Shown here one piece after another: positions 46,339-55,580 of a stretch of DNA of 64,000 nt (position 1 is the first letter of the stretch; each line of letters opens with the position of its first letter). The notes beneath the pieces are model-generated. The model had not been told where the DNA came from, did not search any database, and saw only the letters and a program-made list of their open reading frames with translations. This DNA is from an uncultured Clostridia bacterium (GTDB lineage Bacteria; Bacillota; Clostridia; Christensenellales; CALVMC01). Made by a program: the position numbers and the translations under genes. The stretch is from NCBI GenBank assembly GCA_944342015.1, contig CALVMC010000004.1:1-64000 (forward strand), read 5' to 3'.

Positions 46339-47652
46339 ATGGAAAAAACCAAGATAAAAAAACTCCTTAAATGGGGCATTGTTTTTCTTTCGGCGGCAAT
46401 AATACTTACTTGCGCATTTTTATATAAATCTCTTCTTGTAGACGCCGAAAATTTGCGTCAGACAAGCGAATCAACCGAAAACAATCTTAACGAAACCGAT
46501 ACGCCCGTTTATACTCCCCCGCTCACAACTTTCCCGAAACAACCGCAAATACTTTCGGGCGGTTATAAATTCATTCAGAACATAGGCGGCAGCGGAAACG
46601 AAAATTTAATCGAAGTATATGAAAAGGAAAATTATTACGATTTGATATTTGAAAGCGACAGCAACAACTATGATGTGAAAAACGCAGGTATAAACCTTGC
46701 TCGGGTTTACAAAGACGGACTTATAGACTGTGCTCCCCTTCTTTTAAGCAAAGGAAAATATCTGTCAAGCTGCACTTTCAATAACGAAGTTCATATACTT
46801 ACAGATGAAAAAGGAACCCTCGTAGTCTATAAATCGGATACGAAAACCACTCAAACTGTATACACGGTCAAAGCCGATTATATAAATGCATTACTTGTAA
46901 ACTGCGACAGCTCTTTATATCTTTTCTATCAGACGGCAATATCGGTAAACGCAGTCGATTTAAGCAAAGGGCTGATATTTCAAAAAAGTGTATCGGATAT
47001 AAAATCATTTGTATTTTCAAAAGGAGAAAAACTTGCCTTTTTCTTAGGATTCGACGACGGTTCGTATATGATTGAACTTGACGCAAATTTAAATACCGTT
47101 ACCGACAAACAGATTACAAAAAACGAGATAATTTATGCTGAATACAAAAATAACGGATATTATATTTTTGAAAAAGAAAACGACAATATAAATCTTATTA
47201 AAATAAATAACGATATTGAATTTACGATAAAATTTCCCGACGCTTCCAATACGGAATTATTCATAAAGGACAACGGATTTTTTTATGTGTTTGTAAATTG
47301 CGATAAACCTTATGTAGGATATTATGCGCCCGACGGAAGCGAAGAAAGCAGAAACAATACCGATTTTTCCAATATAATAAATATTCGTAAAGCGATATTT
47401 TCAGATAATAAAACATATTTTCTTGGAAGCATAAAAGACGGAGCAGGACAAATCAAAACCGTAATGCTTACCCTTTACGGCTCTCTTTTGCTTAACACAA
47501 AGATTCTTACAAGTTACGGAAACAGCCAAGCAGGACATTTCAGTATAGAAGAAAATTACGCTACATTTATAATTACAAGCAATTCGTCCTATGCGGAATA
47601 TAAACAGAACAACGGTCAGAAGGATTTATTTATACTTTGTACTGTTTACTGA
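46339..47652 (+). CDS. Membrane-anchored extracytoplasmic protein, possible beta-propeller
   Basis: 437 residues. An N-terminal signal anchor (about 11-30, WGIVFLSAAIILTCAFLY) is followed by a short Ser/Thr/Pro-rich linker and a beta-rich domain. That domain begins GGYKFIQNIGGSGNENLIEVYE, like the repeated GGSGxE-type blades of some secreted clostridial proteins. Further blades of about 45-50 residues can be guessed from recurring hydrophobic strand pairs (YDLIFE, AFFLGFDDGSYMIEL, TYFLGSIKDGAGQIKTV), but the repeats are diverged. No catalytic motif is visible and I do not recognise the family. It has its own promoter and terminator. Confidence 0.75.
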   Translation: MEKTKIKKLLKWGIVFLSAAIILTCAFLYKSLLVDAENLRQTSESTENNLNETDTPVYTPPLTTFPKQPQILSGGYKFIQNIGGSGNENLIEVYEKENYYDLIFESDSNNYDVKNAGINLARVYKDGLIDCAPLLLSKGKYLSSCTFNNEVHILTDEKGTLVVYKSDTKTTQTVYTVKADYINALLVNCDSSLYLFYQTAISVNAVDLSKGLIFQKSVSDIKSFVFSKGEKLAFFLGFDDGSYMIELDANLNTVTDKQITKNEIIYAEYKNNGYYIFEKENDNINLIKINNDIEFTIKFPDASNTELFIKDNGFFYVFVNCDKPYVGYYAPDGSEESRNNTDFSNIINIRKAIFSDNKTYFLGSIKDGAGQIKTVMLTLYGSLLLNTKILTSYGNSQAGHFSIEENYATFIITSNSSYAEYKQNNGQKDLFILCTVY

Positions 47653-47690
47653 TTAAATACAAATCGAACTAAATAAAAAATTTCCTTAAT

Positions 47691-47718
47691 AAAAAAAGAC
47701 CTATTAAAGGTCTTTTTT
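47691..47718. terminator. Bidirectional terminator
   Basis: AAAAAGACC/GGTCTTTTTT hairpin between the 46339 gene and the cyclophilin gene that ends the long minus-strand run. Confidence 0.85.
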
Positions 47719-47753
47719 GATAGTTACTTTTAAATTTGTTTTTAATAGTAAAA

Positions 47754-48257
47754 TCAGATAATTTCGATTCTGTCAATTATAACAGGTTCTACCGGAACAT
47801 CTTCGTGCGGAAAATGAGGTTCGGTTTCAACTTTGGATATATCTACGGCTATCTTTTTGGTTTCTTCGTCAAGCGCCTTTCCGAAAGCCGCATATTCGCC
47901 GTCTAAATGTTGAGCATTGTCTACGCATATAAAAAACTGACTTCCTGCGCTGTCTTTAATCATTGTTCTTGCCATCGAAATTACGCCGGTTGTATGTTTT
48001 AAATTGTTTGTAACGCCGTTGGATCTGAACTCTCCTTTAATTGTAGACAGACACTTTCTTTCCTTCATATCCTTATCGAAACCGCCGCCCTGAATCATAA
48101 ACCCTTCTATTACACGGTGAAATATCAGATTGTTGTAAAAACCTTCTTTTGCAAGTTTAACGAAGTTTTTTACGGTAATGGGTGCAACATCGAGACATAA
48201 TTCGAAATTCATTTCTCTTCCGTCTTTTAAAATGATTTTTGCTTTGGGATTTACCAT
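47754..48257 (-). CDS. Peptidyl-prolyl cis-trans isomerase, cyclophilin type
   Basis: Catalyses prolyl bond isomerisation in the cytoplasm; there is no signal peptide. At 167 residues it is the compact bacterial size. Active-site features: FHRVIEGFMIQGG (catalytic Arg, about 55-67), GVISMARTMIKDSAGSQFFIC (Gln/Phe of the substrate pocket) and LDGEYAAFGKAL. The canonical Trp in the pocket is not evident, as in many bacterial forms. It is the last gene of a six-gene minus-strand run beginning with RNase J, and has its own AAGGAGAAAG ribosome site. Confidence 0.94.
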   Translation of the reverse strand: MVNPKAKIILKDGREMNFELCLDVAPITVKNFVKLAKEGFYNNLIFHRVIEGFMIQGGGFDKDMKERKCLSTIKGEFRSNGVTNNLKHTTGVISMARTMIKDSAGSQFFICVDNAQHLDGEYAAFGKALDEETKKIAVDISKVETEPHFPHEDVPVEPVIIDRIEII

Positions 48258-48267
48258 AACTTTCTCC

Positions 48268-48555
48268 TTAAAATATATAATCTACCGAGTGAGACTCTTG
48301 AACCGTCTTTTTGACATAATCGACTACGGGCAAATGTACTTCGTGTTTTTTATATTTTTCCATATCTTCCGCACTTTCGAATTCGCAAATCAGGACTACA
48401 TCGTAACTTCTTTCGCTGTTCAGAAAATCGGCACCCGAAGTTATGCTTTTTAAGTACGGAATTTTTCCTTTCATCGAAAGAAAAACATTAACGAGTTCTT
48501 CCTTTGCTTTTTGACTGTTTTCTTTTAGCTTGTACATTACAATATGTTTTACCAT
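48268..48555 (-). CDS. Dabb (stress-responsive alpha/beta barrel) domain protein
   Basis: 95 residues forming a single dimeric alpha/beta-barrel domain. It has the family start MVKHIVMYKLKE and the central YDVVLICEFESAEDMEKYKKHEVH, where the His/Val pattern before the last helix is typical. Such small proteins dimerise; a few act as enzymes on polyketides, but most have no known role. It lies between the GT-B-like gene (4-base gap) and the cyclophilin gene (10-base gap), so it is clearly co-transcribed. Confidence 0.88.
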   Translation of the reverse strand: MVKHIVMYKLKENSQKAKEELVNVFLSMKGKIPYLKSITSGADFLNSERSYDVVLICEFESAEDMEKYKKHEVHLPVVDYVKKTVQESHSVDYIF

Positions 48556-48559
48556 AGTT

Positions 48560-49873
48560 TTAACCTTTTCCTTTTTTCTTATTCTTTTTATGTGCTGTTA
48601 TAATTTTATCGATTTTTTCGTTTATTTCCTTTTCCATTTTATCCATTTTTTCTTCTTTTTCCTTTTCTTCGAGAATTTTTGCTTCTTCGATTTCTTTTAT
48701 GGAACGGGCTTTCTGTTCAAGATACATACGGTTATTTTCGATAATATCGTCTGTATGATAAAAACCCTTATTCTGTTCAATGTAGGCCGTGGCACCTTGC
48801 ATAAGTTTTTCGTTATTGCTTTTAAGAGTGTCTAAAATAAGTTCAATGAGTTTTGATATATCGCTGCCGTCGAGAGCAAAACCTTTTTCAACGGCATAAG
48901 CGAGATTTTTCTTCTGTAAATTACCGTAAGGCGCCGTAAGAATAATAGGTTTTTTTGCCATCATGGCTTTAATCATAATCGATGTTTCGGGCGGACAAAC
49001 TACAATATCGGAAATATTAAGCATATCGAACTCACTCATTTTACTGCAAATAACAACGCTTTCCGCACCTTTGTTTTTGGCTACCGTTTTAAAAAATATT
49101 TCAAGAGAAAGATTTTCGGAAGTTTCCGCAATAAGGTTAAATGAGTTTGTGTACTCTACGATTGCGTTGAAAACCTTTTTCATTAAAGGATTGCCGTATG
49201 CGCCGCAATTGAGATAAACCGTTTTATGTTCGTTATCGAATTTGATTTGTTCTTCTTCTCCGTCTTTGATGCCCTTTTCGCACTCGGGACTGACATAAAT
49301 CGGGACAACGAAAATCTTATCGGAAGAAATCCCTAACTCCGTAAGAGATTTTTTCACTTCCTCGTTTTCAACAAAATATATATCGTTTGCAAAATCTACA
49401 AGTTCTCCTTTAAGAGTAAATTCCGCAATGACGGTTACTATACTTATTTTATCGTCTTTTAAACGGTACTTTTCTTTTAAAGCAAGATTTCTGGTTGCCT
49501 TTGAAAAACAGATTATAATATCGGGCGCATGACGCAAAATAATATTTCTTATTCTGTTACTCGAATCCCCTTTTAATGTTTTGTCTCTGTATTTGGATAT
49601 AAGTTTTTCTTTCTTTTTTTCGCTGTTATTAAGTCTTGCTTTAAGATTTTTATCACGAAAAGCCATATAACTGCGAGCAATATAATTAAAATTTCTGATT
49701 AAAGAATTTTTAATTCTGTTTTTTAATTGCAAGGTCATCATCGGACTATAAATCTTTTCGTTGAAAATAAGAACTTCGTTTTCTTGGTTTTCAAGAAGAC
49801 GCTTATACATGGTGAGAGCGCACTCTGCATATCTATCGTTTTCGTATAGTATAACAATAGTCTTTTTAGCCAT
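48560..49873 (-). CDS. GT-B fold glycosyltransferase-like protein (MurG / MGDG-synthase-like)
   Basis: 437 residues. The layout resembles MurG and diacylglycerol glycosyltransferases: an N-terminal Rossmann half starting KKTIVILYENDRYAECALTMY, and a C-terminal half with VYLNCGAYGNP, IVVCPPETSIMIKAMMAKKPIILTAPYG (like the DxxxxxPGGxT..EAxAxGxPxI nucleotide site) and a following LAYAVEKGFAL. The acceptor-loop Gly-rich motif is missing and the site is diverged, so activity is uncertain. A 45-residue Glu/Lys coiled coil and a poly-basic end (KKNKKKGKG) follow. It overlaps trhP by 8 bases. It may make a glycolipid; the assignment is by pattern only. Confidence 0.65.
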   Translation of the reverse strand: MAKKTIVILYENDRYAECALTMYKRLLENQENEVLIFNEKIYSPMMTLQLKNRIKNSLIRNFNYIARSYMAFRDKNLKARLNNSEKKKEKLISKYRDKTLKGDSSNRIRNIILRHAPDIIICFSKATRNLALKEKYRLKDDKISIVTVIAEFTLKGELVDFANDIYFVENEEVKKSLTELGISSDKIFVVPIYVSPECEKGIKDGEEEQIKFDNEHKTVYLNCGAYGNPLMKKVFNAIVEYTNSFNLIAETSENLSLEIFFKTVAKNKGAESVVICSKMSEFDMLNISDIVVCPPETSIMIKAMMAKKPIILTAPYGNLQKKNLAYAVEKGFALDGSDISKLIELILDTLKSNNEKLMQGATAYIEQNKGFYHTDDIIENNRMYLEQKARSIKEIEEAKILEEKEKEEKMDKMEKEINEKIDKIITAHKKNKKKGKG

Positions 49874-51074
49874 TGGTTTTAACGCCTCCCGTTCTTAATA
49901 TATCCAAAGGTTCGAGTTCATACGGACAGTCAACATACAAAAGTTGCTGTACATTTTTGGCATCGTCTATTTTTTTTCCGTTTATATCCGTCATATTTTT
50001 TACTTTAAACTTAGTATTGCATTCGACATTAGGCGAAACGACCTCTAATTCGTCTCCTTCTTTAAATCTGTTCCTTTGCTCTATAAGTATTCTGTTTCCT
50101 TCTCTTTTGAGAACGGAAGCTGCGAACTTACATTCTTTTCCCTTTTCATAAGGATTTTCCGTTAAAATCTGTTTGTCGAAAAAGAGTCCTGTCGTAAAAC
50201 CTCTGTTTGAAGTTTTAAAGAGTTCTTCGTATAAAATATTGTCTTTAAAATCTATTCCGTTTTCCATAAGGTCAACGGCTTTTCTGTAAGCGTTGGTGCA
50301 GGTGGCAAGATAATATTCCGATTTCATTCTGCCTTCTATTTTAAAAGACTCTGCGCCTGCGTCTTTAAGTTTATCGAGATACATAAACATATTAAGGTCT
50401 CTTCCGTTCAGAACATAGCTTCCTCTTCTGTCTTCTTCGAGTAGGAAGGCTTGGCTTTCAGAGCAGCCGGAAGGTATAAATTCCCATCTGCAAGGCTGAG
50501 CGCAGTCGCCTTTATTGGAACTTCTTCCCGTCAAAAAATTACTTAAAAGACATCTTCCGCTGTAAGAAATACACATTGCGCCGTGTATAAATACTTCGAG
50601 CATAACCTTATCGTCCAAAAAATCTCTTATTTGTCTTATGTCTTTAAGTCTTACTTCACGGGCAAGAATTATGCGTTCTGCACCGAGCTCGGCATAAGCC
50701 TTTGCCGCATATTTATTGGTAACATTTGCCTGTGTGCTTACATGTATTTTCAAACCCGAGTTTTTCTTTATATAATCGAATATTCCCATATCGGAAACAA
50801 TAACTGCGTCCACATTGCTTTTTTCAAGTACTTTTAAATAGTCTTTAAGTTTTTCGAAATCGGAGTTTTCCGCAAAAATATTTACCGTAACATAGCACTT
50901 TTTCCCGATACCGTGAGCAAAGTCGCAGCCCTGTCTGATTTCGTCAAAAGTGAAATTATCCGCCCTTGCCCTGAGTCCGAAATTTTCTCCTGCAAAATAA
51001 ACGGCGTCGGCGCCGAAATGAAAAGCGGTTTTAAGTTTTAAAAAATTTCCCGCAGGACAGAGAAGTTCAATCAT
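49866..51074 (-). CDS. trhP: U32 family tRNA hydroxylation protein (TrhP-like)
   Basis: 402-residue peptidase-U32-family protein. Known members of this type (TrhP, YrrO of Bacillus) are not proteases: they hydroxylate uridine 34 of tRNA to ho5U using prephenate. Visible: ELLCPAGNFLKLKTAFHFGADAVYFAG at the N-terminus, EVFIHGAMCISYSGRC and the GDCAQPCRW cluster, whose cysteines fit an iron-sulphur site, then a C-terminal beta domain. Assignment to TrhP rather than another U32 protein is strengthened by the overlapping upstream gene for the TrmR methyltransferase, the next enzyme on the same nucleotide. Overlaps both neighbours by 8 bases. Confidence 0.88.
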   Translation of the reverse strand: MIELLCPAGNFLKLKTAFHFGADAVYFAGENFGLRARADNFTFDEIRQGCDFAHGIGKKCYVTVNIFAENSDFEKLKDYLKVLEKSNVDAVIVSDMGIFDYIKKNSGLKIHVSTQANVTNKYAAKAYAELGAERIILAREVRLKDIRQIRDFLDDKVMLEVFIHGAMCISYSGRCLLSNFLTGRSSNKGDCAQPCRWEFIPSGCSESQAFLLEEDRRGSYVLNGRDLNMFMYLDKLKDAGAESFKIEGRMKSEYYLATCTNAYRKAVDLMENGIDFKDNILYEELFKTSNRGFTTGLFFDKQILTENPYEKGKECKFAASVLKREGNRILIEQRNRFKEGDELEVVSPNVECNTKFKVKNMTDINGKKIDDAKNVQQLLYVDCPYELEPLDILRTGGVKTNG

Positions 51075-51675
51075 TGATATCTCCCGAAAGTTTTACAGCA
51101 ACCGCACAACCGTCGCCGCCGCCGTAAAACTCAGTTTTAAGTCTTTTGTCGGATTTCAGAATATCGATAAAATAATTTATATTTCTCGATATGCTTCTGT
51201 GTTTTGCGCCGATTTTCCCTTCCTTTACTTCCGAATACTTTACATCGTCGCAAAACAGCATTCCGCCGTCTTTAAGCAATCTCAATGCGTTTTCCAAAAG
51301 CAAAGGATAACAGCTTTTAGGTCCGTCAAGAAGTATAAAATCGTAACTTCCTTCTGCCAAAGGAAGAATGTTTTTTACATCTCCGCTGAAAAAAACCGTT
51401 CTTTTAATGAGTCCCAATTTATCAAGGTTCCTTTTAGCCTCTTTTGTTCTTTCTTCGTCTATATCGATTGTATAAACTTTTGCCCTGCTGTTAATCAAAA
51501 TATGCGCCGTGCTGTACCCTATCGCAGTTCCTATTTCGAGAACGTCTTTCGGATTATTCTCCTTAACTTTTTTTACGAGAACGGCAAGACTTTCCTTTTT
51601 CATTATAGGTATATGGTTTTTTTCGGCATACTCTTCCATTTGAAAAAGTATTGCTTTTTGACTCTCACTATACAT
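51067..51675 (-). CDS. trmR: tRNA 5-hydroxyuridine methyltransferase (TrmR-like)
   Basis: 202-residue SAM-dependent class I O-methyltransferase of the YrrM/TrmR type, which methylates ho5U34 to mo5U34 in Bacillus tRNAs. The SAM site reads VLEIGTAIGYSTAHI (about 40-54), with the acidic ribose-binding end YTIDIDEER. DFILLDGPKSCY and MLFCDDVKYSE match the family's metal and substrate loops. It sits between RNase J and trhP with 8-base overlaps at both ends, so it makes a two-step wobble-modification pair with trhP. The catechol O-methyltransferase family is the broader alternative. Confidence 0.88.
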   Translation of the reverse strand: MYSESQKAILFQMEEYAEKNHIPIMKKESLAVLVKKVKENNPKDVLEIGTAIGYSTAHILINSRAKVYTIDIDEERTKEAKRNLDKLGLIKRTVFFSGDVKNILPLAEGSYDFILLDGPKSCYPLLLENALRLLKDGGMLFCDDVKYSEVKEGKIGAKHRSISRNINYFIDILKSDKRLKTEFYGGGDGCAVAVKLSGDIND

Positions 51676-53326
51676 TTATTATTATAGGCAATATCATCGG
51701 CCTTTGAAGGGTATTGTTTAAAAGCCATTTTCTTACATCTTTTCGTATATCGGCTTTAAGTTGCTGATTGTTCTCTTCGCCCGTATAGTCGGAATTCAAA
51801 AATGTTCCGGTTACGATATCTTTTAACTGTTCGGTGTTCTTTTCGAGAGCATGAATTCCTCTTGTTATTATATCGGGCTCTCCTATCATTCTGTTGTCTT
51901 TGGAAGATACCTTTATTATCGTAATCAAAAATCCGTTTTCGCCTAAATTCAATCGGTCTTTAATAACCGAACTGTCGGCGTCTCCTATAACATATCCGTC
52001 AACGAACATATTCCCTGCTTCTACAATTTTTTCGATTGCTATTCCGTTCTTTTTGACATTGACGCAGGCTCCTATGCAAGGAATAAGGATATTCGCTTGT
52101 CTTATACCCAAACTTTCGGCAAGTTCCGCCTGTTGCTTCAAGTGGCGGTATTCACCGTGAACGGGAATAAGAAAACGGGGCTTTACAAGAGAAAGCATAA
52201 GTTTAATTTCTTCCTTGCAAGCGTGTCCCGAAACATGCACTTCTTCAAGCGCTCCGTAAACTACGCTTGCTCCTTTTTTATACAAGTTGTTTATTACATT
52301 GTAAATCATTCTTTCGTTGCCGGGAATGGGCGAAGCGGACACTATTACCGTATCCATAGGTCCTACGGTAATTTTACTGTTGGTTTCTCCCGACGCCATT
52401 CTGGCAAGAGCGCTCATAGGTTCTCCTTGCGCTCCCGTACTTATTATAACTACACGCTCGGGCGGAAGTTTCGATACTTTATCTATATCCACGATATCTT
52501 CGGCTTTATAATGCAATTCCCCGATTTTAGTCGCCATTTCGAGAGAATTCAGCATACTTCTTCCGTTAAAGGCAATCTTTCGTCCGTATTTATCCGCAAG
52601 ATCGAGTATTTGCTGCAATCTGTGGATATTGGACGAGAAAGTGGCTATTATTATTCTCTTCCCTATATTTTGGGAAAATAACTTGTCGAAAGATTTTCCC
52701 ACCGTCGTCTCGCTCATTGTGTAGCCTTCTCTTTCAACATTGGTGCTTTCGCTGAGCATTAACAAAACCCCTTTTTTGCCTATTTCCGCAATCCTTGCGA
52801 GGTTTGTCATCTTCCCGTCTATCGGGGTATAATCGATTTTATAATCGCCCGTATGAAAGATTATTCCCGAAGGGGTGTTTATCGAAAGAGCAAAAGCCCC
52901 TGAAATAGAATGGGATACCTTTATAAATTCAACATTGAAACAGCCGATATTAACTGTATCGCCGTCGTTTACGCAAACGCTTTTTACCTTTTTGATTTTA
53001 TATTCCTCGGTTTTGTGCTCTAAAAAAGCGAGAGTGAGTTTTGACCCGTAAACGGGAACCGTACCCCCTAACTCCTTTAACAAAAAAGGCATACTTCCTA
53101 TATGGTCTTCGTGCCCGTGCGTTAAAACTATTCCTTTTATTTTGTGCTTGTTTTCGATAATATAACTTATATCGGGAATAAGCAAATCTACCCCCGGCAT
53201 ATCTTCGGGCGGAAAAGAACTTCCGCAATCAACAATAATAATATGGTCGCCGTATTCGATAGCAGTCATATTCTTTCCTATCTCTCCGACGCCCCCTAAA
53301 AAATATAATCTTAATGACTTGTTCAA
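51668..53326 (-). CDS. rnj: Ribonuclease J
   Basis: Metallo-beta-lactamase/beta-CASP ribonuclease with endo- and 5'-exonuclease activity in mRNA decay and rRNA maturation. 552 residues. Metal ligands appear in THGHEDHIG (about 70-78), SHS (about 140) and the GDYKID loop. The beta-CASP region runs to about residue 400, with SGHACKEEIKLML and PVHGEYRHLKQ ending the core, and a C-terminal domain follows. The family start LYFLGGVGEIGKNM is intact. It heads a run of six minus-strand genes with tRNA modification and folding factors. Only one RNase J is visible here, so J1 versus J2 is not decided. Confidence 0.95.
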   Translation of the reverse strand: MNKSLRLYFLGGVGEIGKNMTAIEYGDHIIIVDCGSSFPPEDMPGVDLLIPDISYIIENKHKIKGIVLTHGHEDHIGSMPFLLKELGGTVPVYGSKLTLAFLEHKTEEYKIKKVKSVCVNDGDTVNIGCFNVEFIKVSHSISGAFALSINTPSGIIFHTGDYKIDYTPIDGKMTNLARIAEIGKKGVLLMLSESTNVEREGYTMSETTVGKSFDKLFSQNIGKRIIIATFSSNIHRLQQILDLADKYGRKIAFNGRSMLNSLEMATKIGELHYKAEDIVDIDKVSKLPPERVVIISTGAQGEPMSALARMASGETNSKITVGPMDTVIVSASPIPGNERMIYNVINNLYKKGASVVYGALEEVHVSGHACKEEIKLMLSLVKPRFLIPVHGEYRHLKQQAELAESLGIRQANILIPCIGACVNVKKNGIAIEKIVEAGNMFVDGYVIGDADSSVIKDRLNLGENGFLITIIKVSSKDNRMIGEPDIITRGIHALEKNTEQLKDIVTGTFLNSDYTGEENNQQLKADIRKDVRKWLLNNTLQRPMILPIIINV

Positions 53327-53565
53327 TATAACCTCCGAAAAAAATATTTATAAAAGCGTTTAAAACGCCAAACTTCACATTAAAGGCAGTTATTCTGCAT
53401 TAAATTAAACAATTTGCAATAATTATTATATAATATTAATTATTTTAAATCAAGTCAATGTATTATAAATTATTGTCATAAAACGGCATTGAAAACGGTA
53501 TTTGAAAAAAGAAGAAATTTTAAAAGCAATATAAAAAAATAAGATATTTGATTTACCTATAAAAT

Positions 53566-53592
53566 AAAAAGGCTCTTTAACGAGCCTTTTTA
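53566..53592 (-). terminator. Terminator of the nucleotidyltransferase gene
   Basis: AAAAAGGCTC/GAGCCTTTTT hairpin immediately past the stop. Confidence 0.85.
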
Positions 53593-53598
53593 ATATTT

Positions 53599-54309
53599 TT
53601 AAATTTCTACTGCAAATTTTTCGGGATTTTCTGCAACCATTCCGTTGGTTTTATAATATGACGACAAGGTTCCTATATCCGACCAGAAACTATCGGTTTC
53701 AAATGAGTATATTCCCCCTATAAGCGACGGAAGAAGCTGCTTGCCGAAATCGTAAAAACCCTGCGGTATATAATCGAGAACCTTTTTGTCGCATATATAA
53801 ATACCTGTATTTATAAGATTACTGTCGGCGTTTTCAGGCTTTTCTTTAAATTCTGTAATAAGCCCTTGACTATCGGTTTTAATTACACCGAATCCGAACG
53901 GATCGTCTACCCTTTTCGAAATTACCGTCAAAAGTCCGCCTTTCTTTTTATGATATGCGATTGCGCTTTTTAAATCTATATTGGTAAAAGCGTCCCCGCT
54001 TATAACGACAAAGGTTCCGTCAATAAATTCTTCGGCGTTTTTAATGCTTCCCGCAGTTCCCAAAGGAAGGTCTTCGATAAAATAATTTATATTTACCCCG
54101 AACTCTCTTCCGTCTTTGAAATAATTTATTATCTTCTGCGGTTTATAATTTAAGGTCATTGCAATATCTTTAATGCCTGCGTTTTTCAGTAAATTCACTA
54201 TATAATATAGTACCGGTCTGTCTATTATGGGAACCATCGGCTTTGGAATATCGTTAGTCAGAGGCCTTAATCTGCTGCCTATTCCGCCTGCCATTATAAC
54301 ACCTTTCAT
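53599..54309 (-). CDS. NDP-sugar pyrophosphorylase (single-domain nucleotidyltransferase)
   Basis: 236-residue nucleotidyltransferase that would join a nucleotide to a sugar-1-phosphate. The signature VIMAGGIGSRLRPLT and PKPM (Lys for the phosphate) occur at the N-terminus, GTAGSI in the sugar region, VISGDAFTNID for metal, FGVIK and an INTGIYI strand. It most resembles the nucleotidyltransferase half of mannose-1-phosphate guanylyltransferase-like proteins. No left-handed helix or phosphomutase domain follows, so it is a minimal form; the sugar cannot be told from sequence. The ATG at 54309 is better spaced from GAGG than the GTG at 54318. Confidence 0.88.
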   Translation of the reverse strand: MKGVIMAGGIGSRLRPLTNDIPKPMVPIIDRPVLYYIVNLLKNAGIKDIAMTLNYKPQKIINYFKDGREFGVNINYFIEDLPLGTAGSIKNAEEFIDGTFVVISGDAFTNIDLKSAIAYHKKKGGLLTVISKRVDDPFGFGVIKTDSQGLITEFKEKPENADSNLINTGIYICDKKVLDYIPQGFYDFGKQLLPSLIGGIYSFETDSFWSDIGTLSSYYKTNGMVAENPEKFAVEI

Positions 54310-54396
54310 ATTTCTCACCTCGTAAATAGAATGAGCAAAAGAAATTAAAATATGTATAAATAGTTTATATACCGTTTAATTTACCGTAGTATTTCC

Positions 54397-54425
54397 TTGC
54401 GAAAAATTAAAAAAAGTTGTATTAT
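54397..54425 (+). promoter_or_regulatory. Promoter of serC-serA
   Basis: TTGCGA (54397-54402), a 17-base spacer and TATTAT (54420-54425), leaving a leader of about 55 bases with no attenuator visible. Confidence 0.6.
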
Positions 54426-54485
54426 GTTTATATTAATAATAATAGAATTTATTTTAATTTAATTTGTTTTAAAAAGGAGATTTCT

Positions 54486-55559
54486 ATGAGAGTTTATAAT
54501 TTTTCCGCAGGTCCTTCAATGCTTCCGCTCGAAGTTTTGGAACAGGTAAAAAAAGATTTTACAGATTATAACGGTACAGGTATGAGCGTATGCGAAATGA
54601 GTCACCGCAGTAAACCCTACGAGGAAATTCATAACACATCGATTTCCCTTTTGAGAGAACTTATGGGTATTTCCGACGACTACTATGTACTGTATCTTCA
54701 AGGCGGTGCAACCTTACAGTTTGAAGCGATTCCCCTTAACCTTCTTAAAAAAGGTAAAGCCGATTATATTATTACGGGTAACTTCGCAAATAACGCTTTC
54801 AAGGTTGCAAAAAAATACGGCGATATAGTATGCGCCGCAAGTTCAGAAGATAAAACTTATACATATATTCCTAAAAATGTAAAAGTAAGAGAGGATATAG
54901 ATTATCTACATATCACTTCGAACAACACGATTTTCGGAACACAGTATAACGAACTTCCGAAAAGCAAGGCTCCTATCGTATGCGATATGAGTTCTAATAT
55001 ATTGGGTAAAAGATATAATGTAAACGATTTCGGTCTAATTTACGCCGGCGCACAGAAAAATATTTCCGCATCCGGACTTACCGTTGTAATAGTAAGAAAA
55101 GACCTTGTAGACAGCGGAGCAACGGAAGCTTGCCCGAACTTTTTAAAATATTCCACGCAAGCAAATGCTAACAGCCTTTACAACACCCCTACCACTTTCA
55201 GTATTTATGTTTCTATGCTTGTGTTCAAATGGCTTAAAAATCTCGGCGGCGTTGACGCTATGGAAAAGATAAATATCGAAAAATCAAAAATGCTTTACGA
55301 CTTTATCGATAATTCGAAACTTTATAAAAACAATGTAGCAAAAGAAGACCGTTCTATCATGAATGTACCCTTCGTCACGGGAGACGAAAATCTTGACGCT
55401 AAATTCGTAAAAGAAGCAGCCGCCGCAGGTCTTGTTTCCCTTAAAGGACACAGACTCGTTGGCGGAATGCGTGCAAGCATTTATAACGCTATGCCGGTTG
55501 AAGGAATAAAAGCTCTTATAGAATTTATGAAAAAATTCGAAAAAGAGAACAAACAATAA
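54486..55559 (+). CDS. serC: Phosphoserine aminotransferase
   Basis: PLP enzyme converting 3-phosphohydroxypyruvate and glutamate to phosphoserine. 357 residues from the ATG at 54486 behind AAGGAGA; the frame is open a further 23 codons upstream but through the promoter region. Family marks: VYNFSAGPSMLP at the N-terminus, YLQGGATLQFEAIP, DMSSNILG and the PLP lysine in YAGAQKNISASG (about 195). The C-terminal MRASIYNAMPVEGIKALI is typical. It lies 21 bases before serA, so serC-serA form a serine operon. Identification is secure. Confidence 0.97.
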   Translation: MRVYNFSAGPSMLPLEVLEQVKKDFTDYNGTGMSVCEMSHRSKPYEEIHNTSISLLRELMGISDDYYVLYLQGGATLQFEAIPLNLLKKGKADYIITGNFANNAFKVAKKYGDIVCAASSEDKTYTYIPKNVKVREDIDYLHITSNNTIFGTQYNELPKSKAPIVCDMSSNILGKRYNVNDFGLIYAGAQKNISASGLTVVIVRKDLVDSGATEACPNFLKYSTQANANSLYNTPTTFSIYVSMLVFKWLKNLGGVDAMEKINIEKSKMLYDFIDNSKLYKNNVAKEDRSIMNVPFVTGDENLDAKFVKEAAAAGLVSLKGHRLVGGMRASIYNAMPVEGIKALIEFMKKFEKENKQ

Positions 55560-55580
55560 ATCACGATTAAGGAGCAGAAA

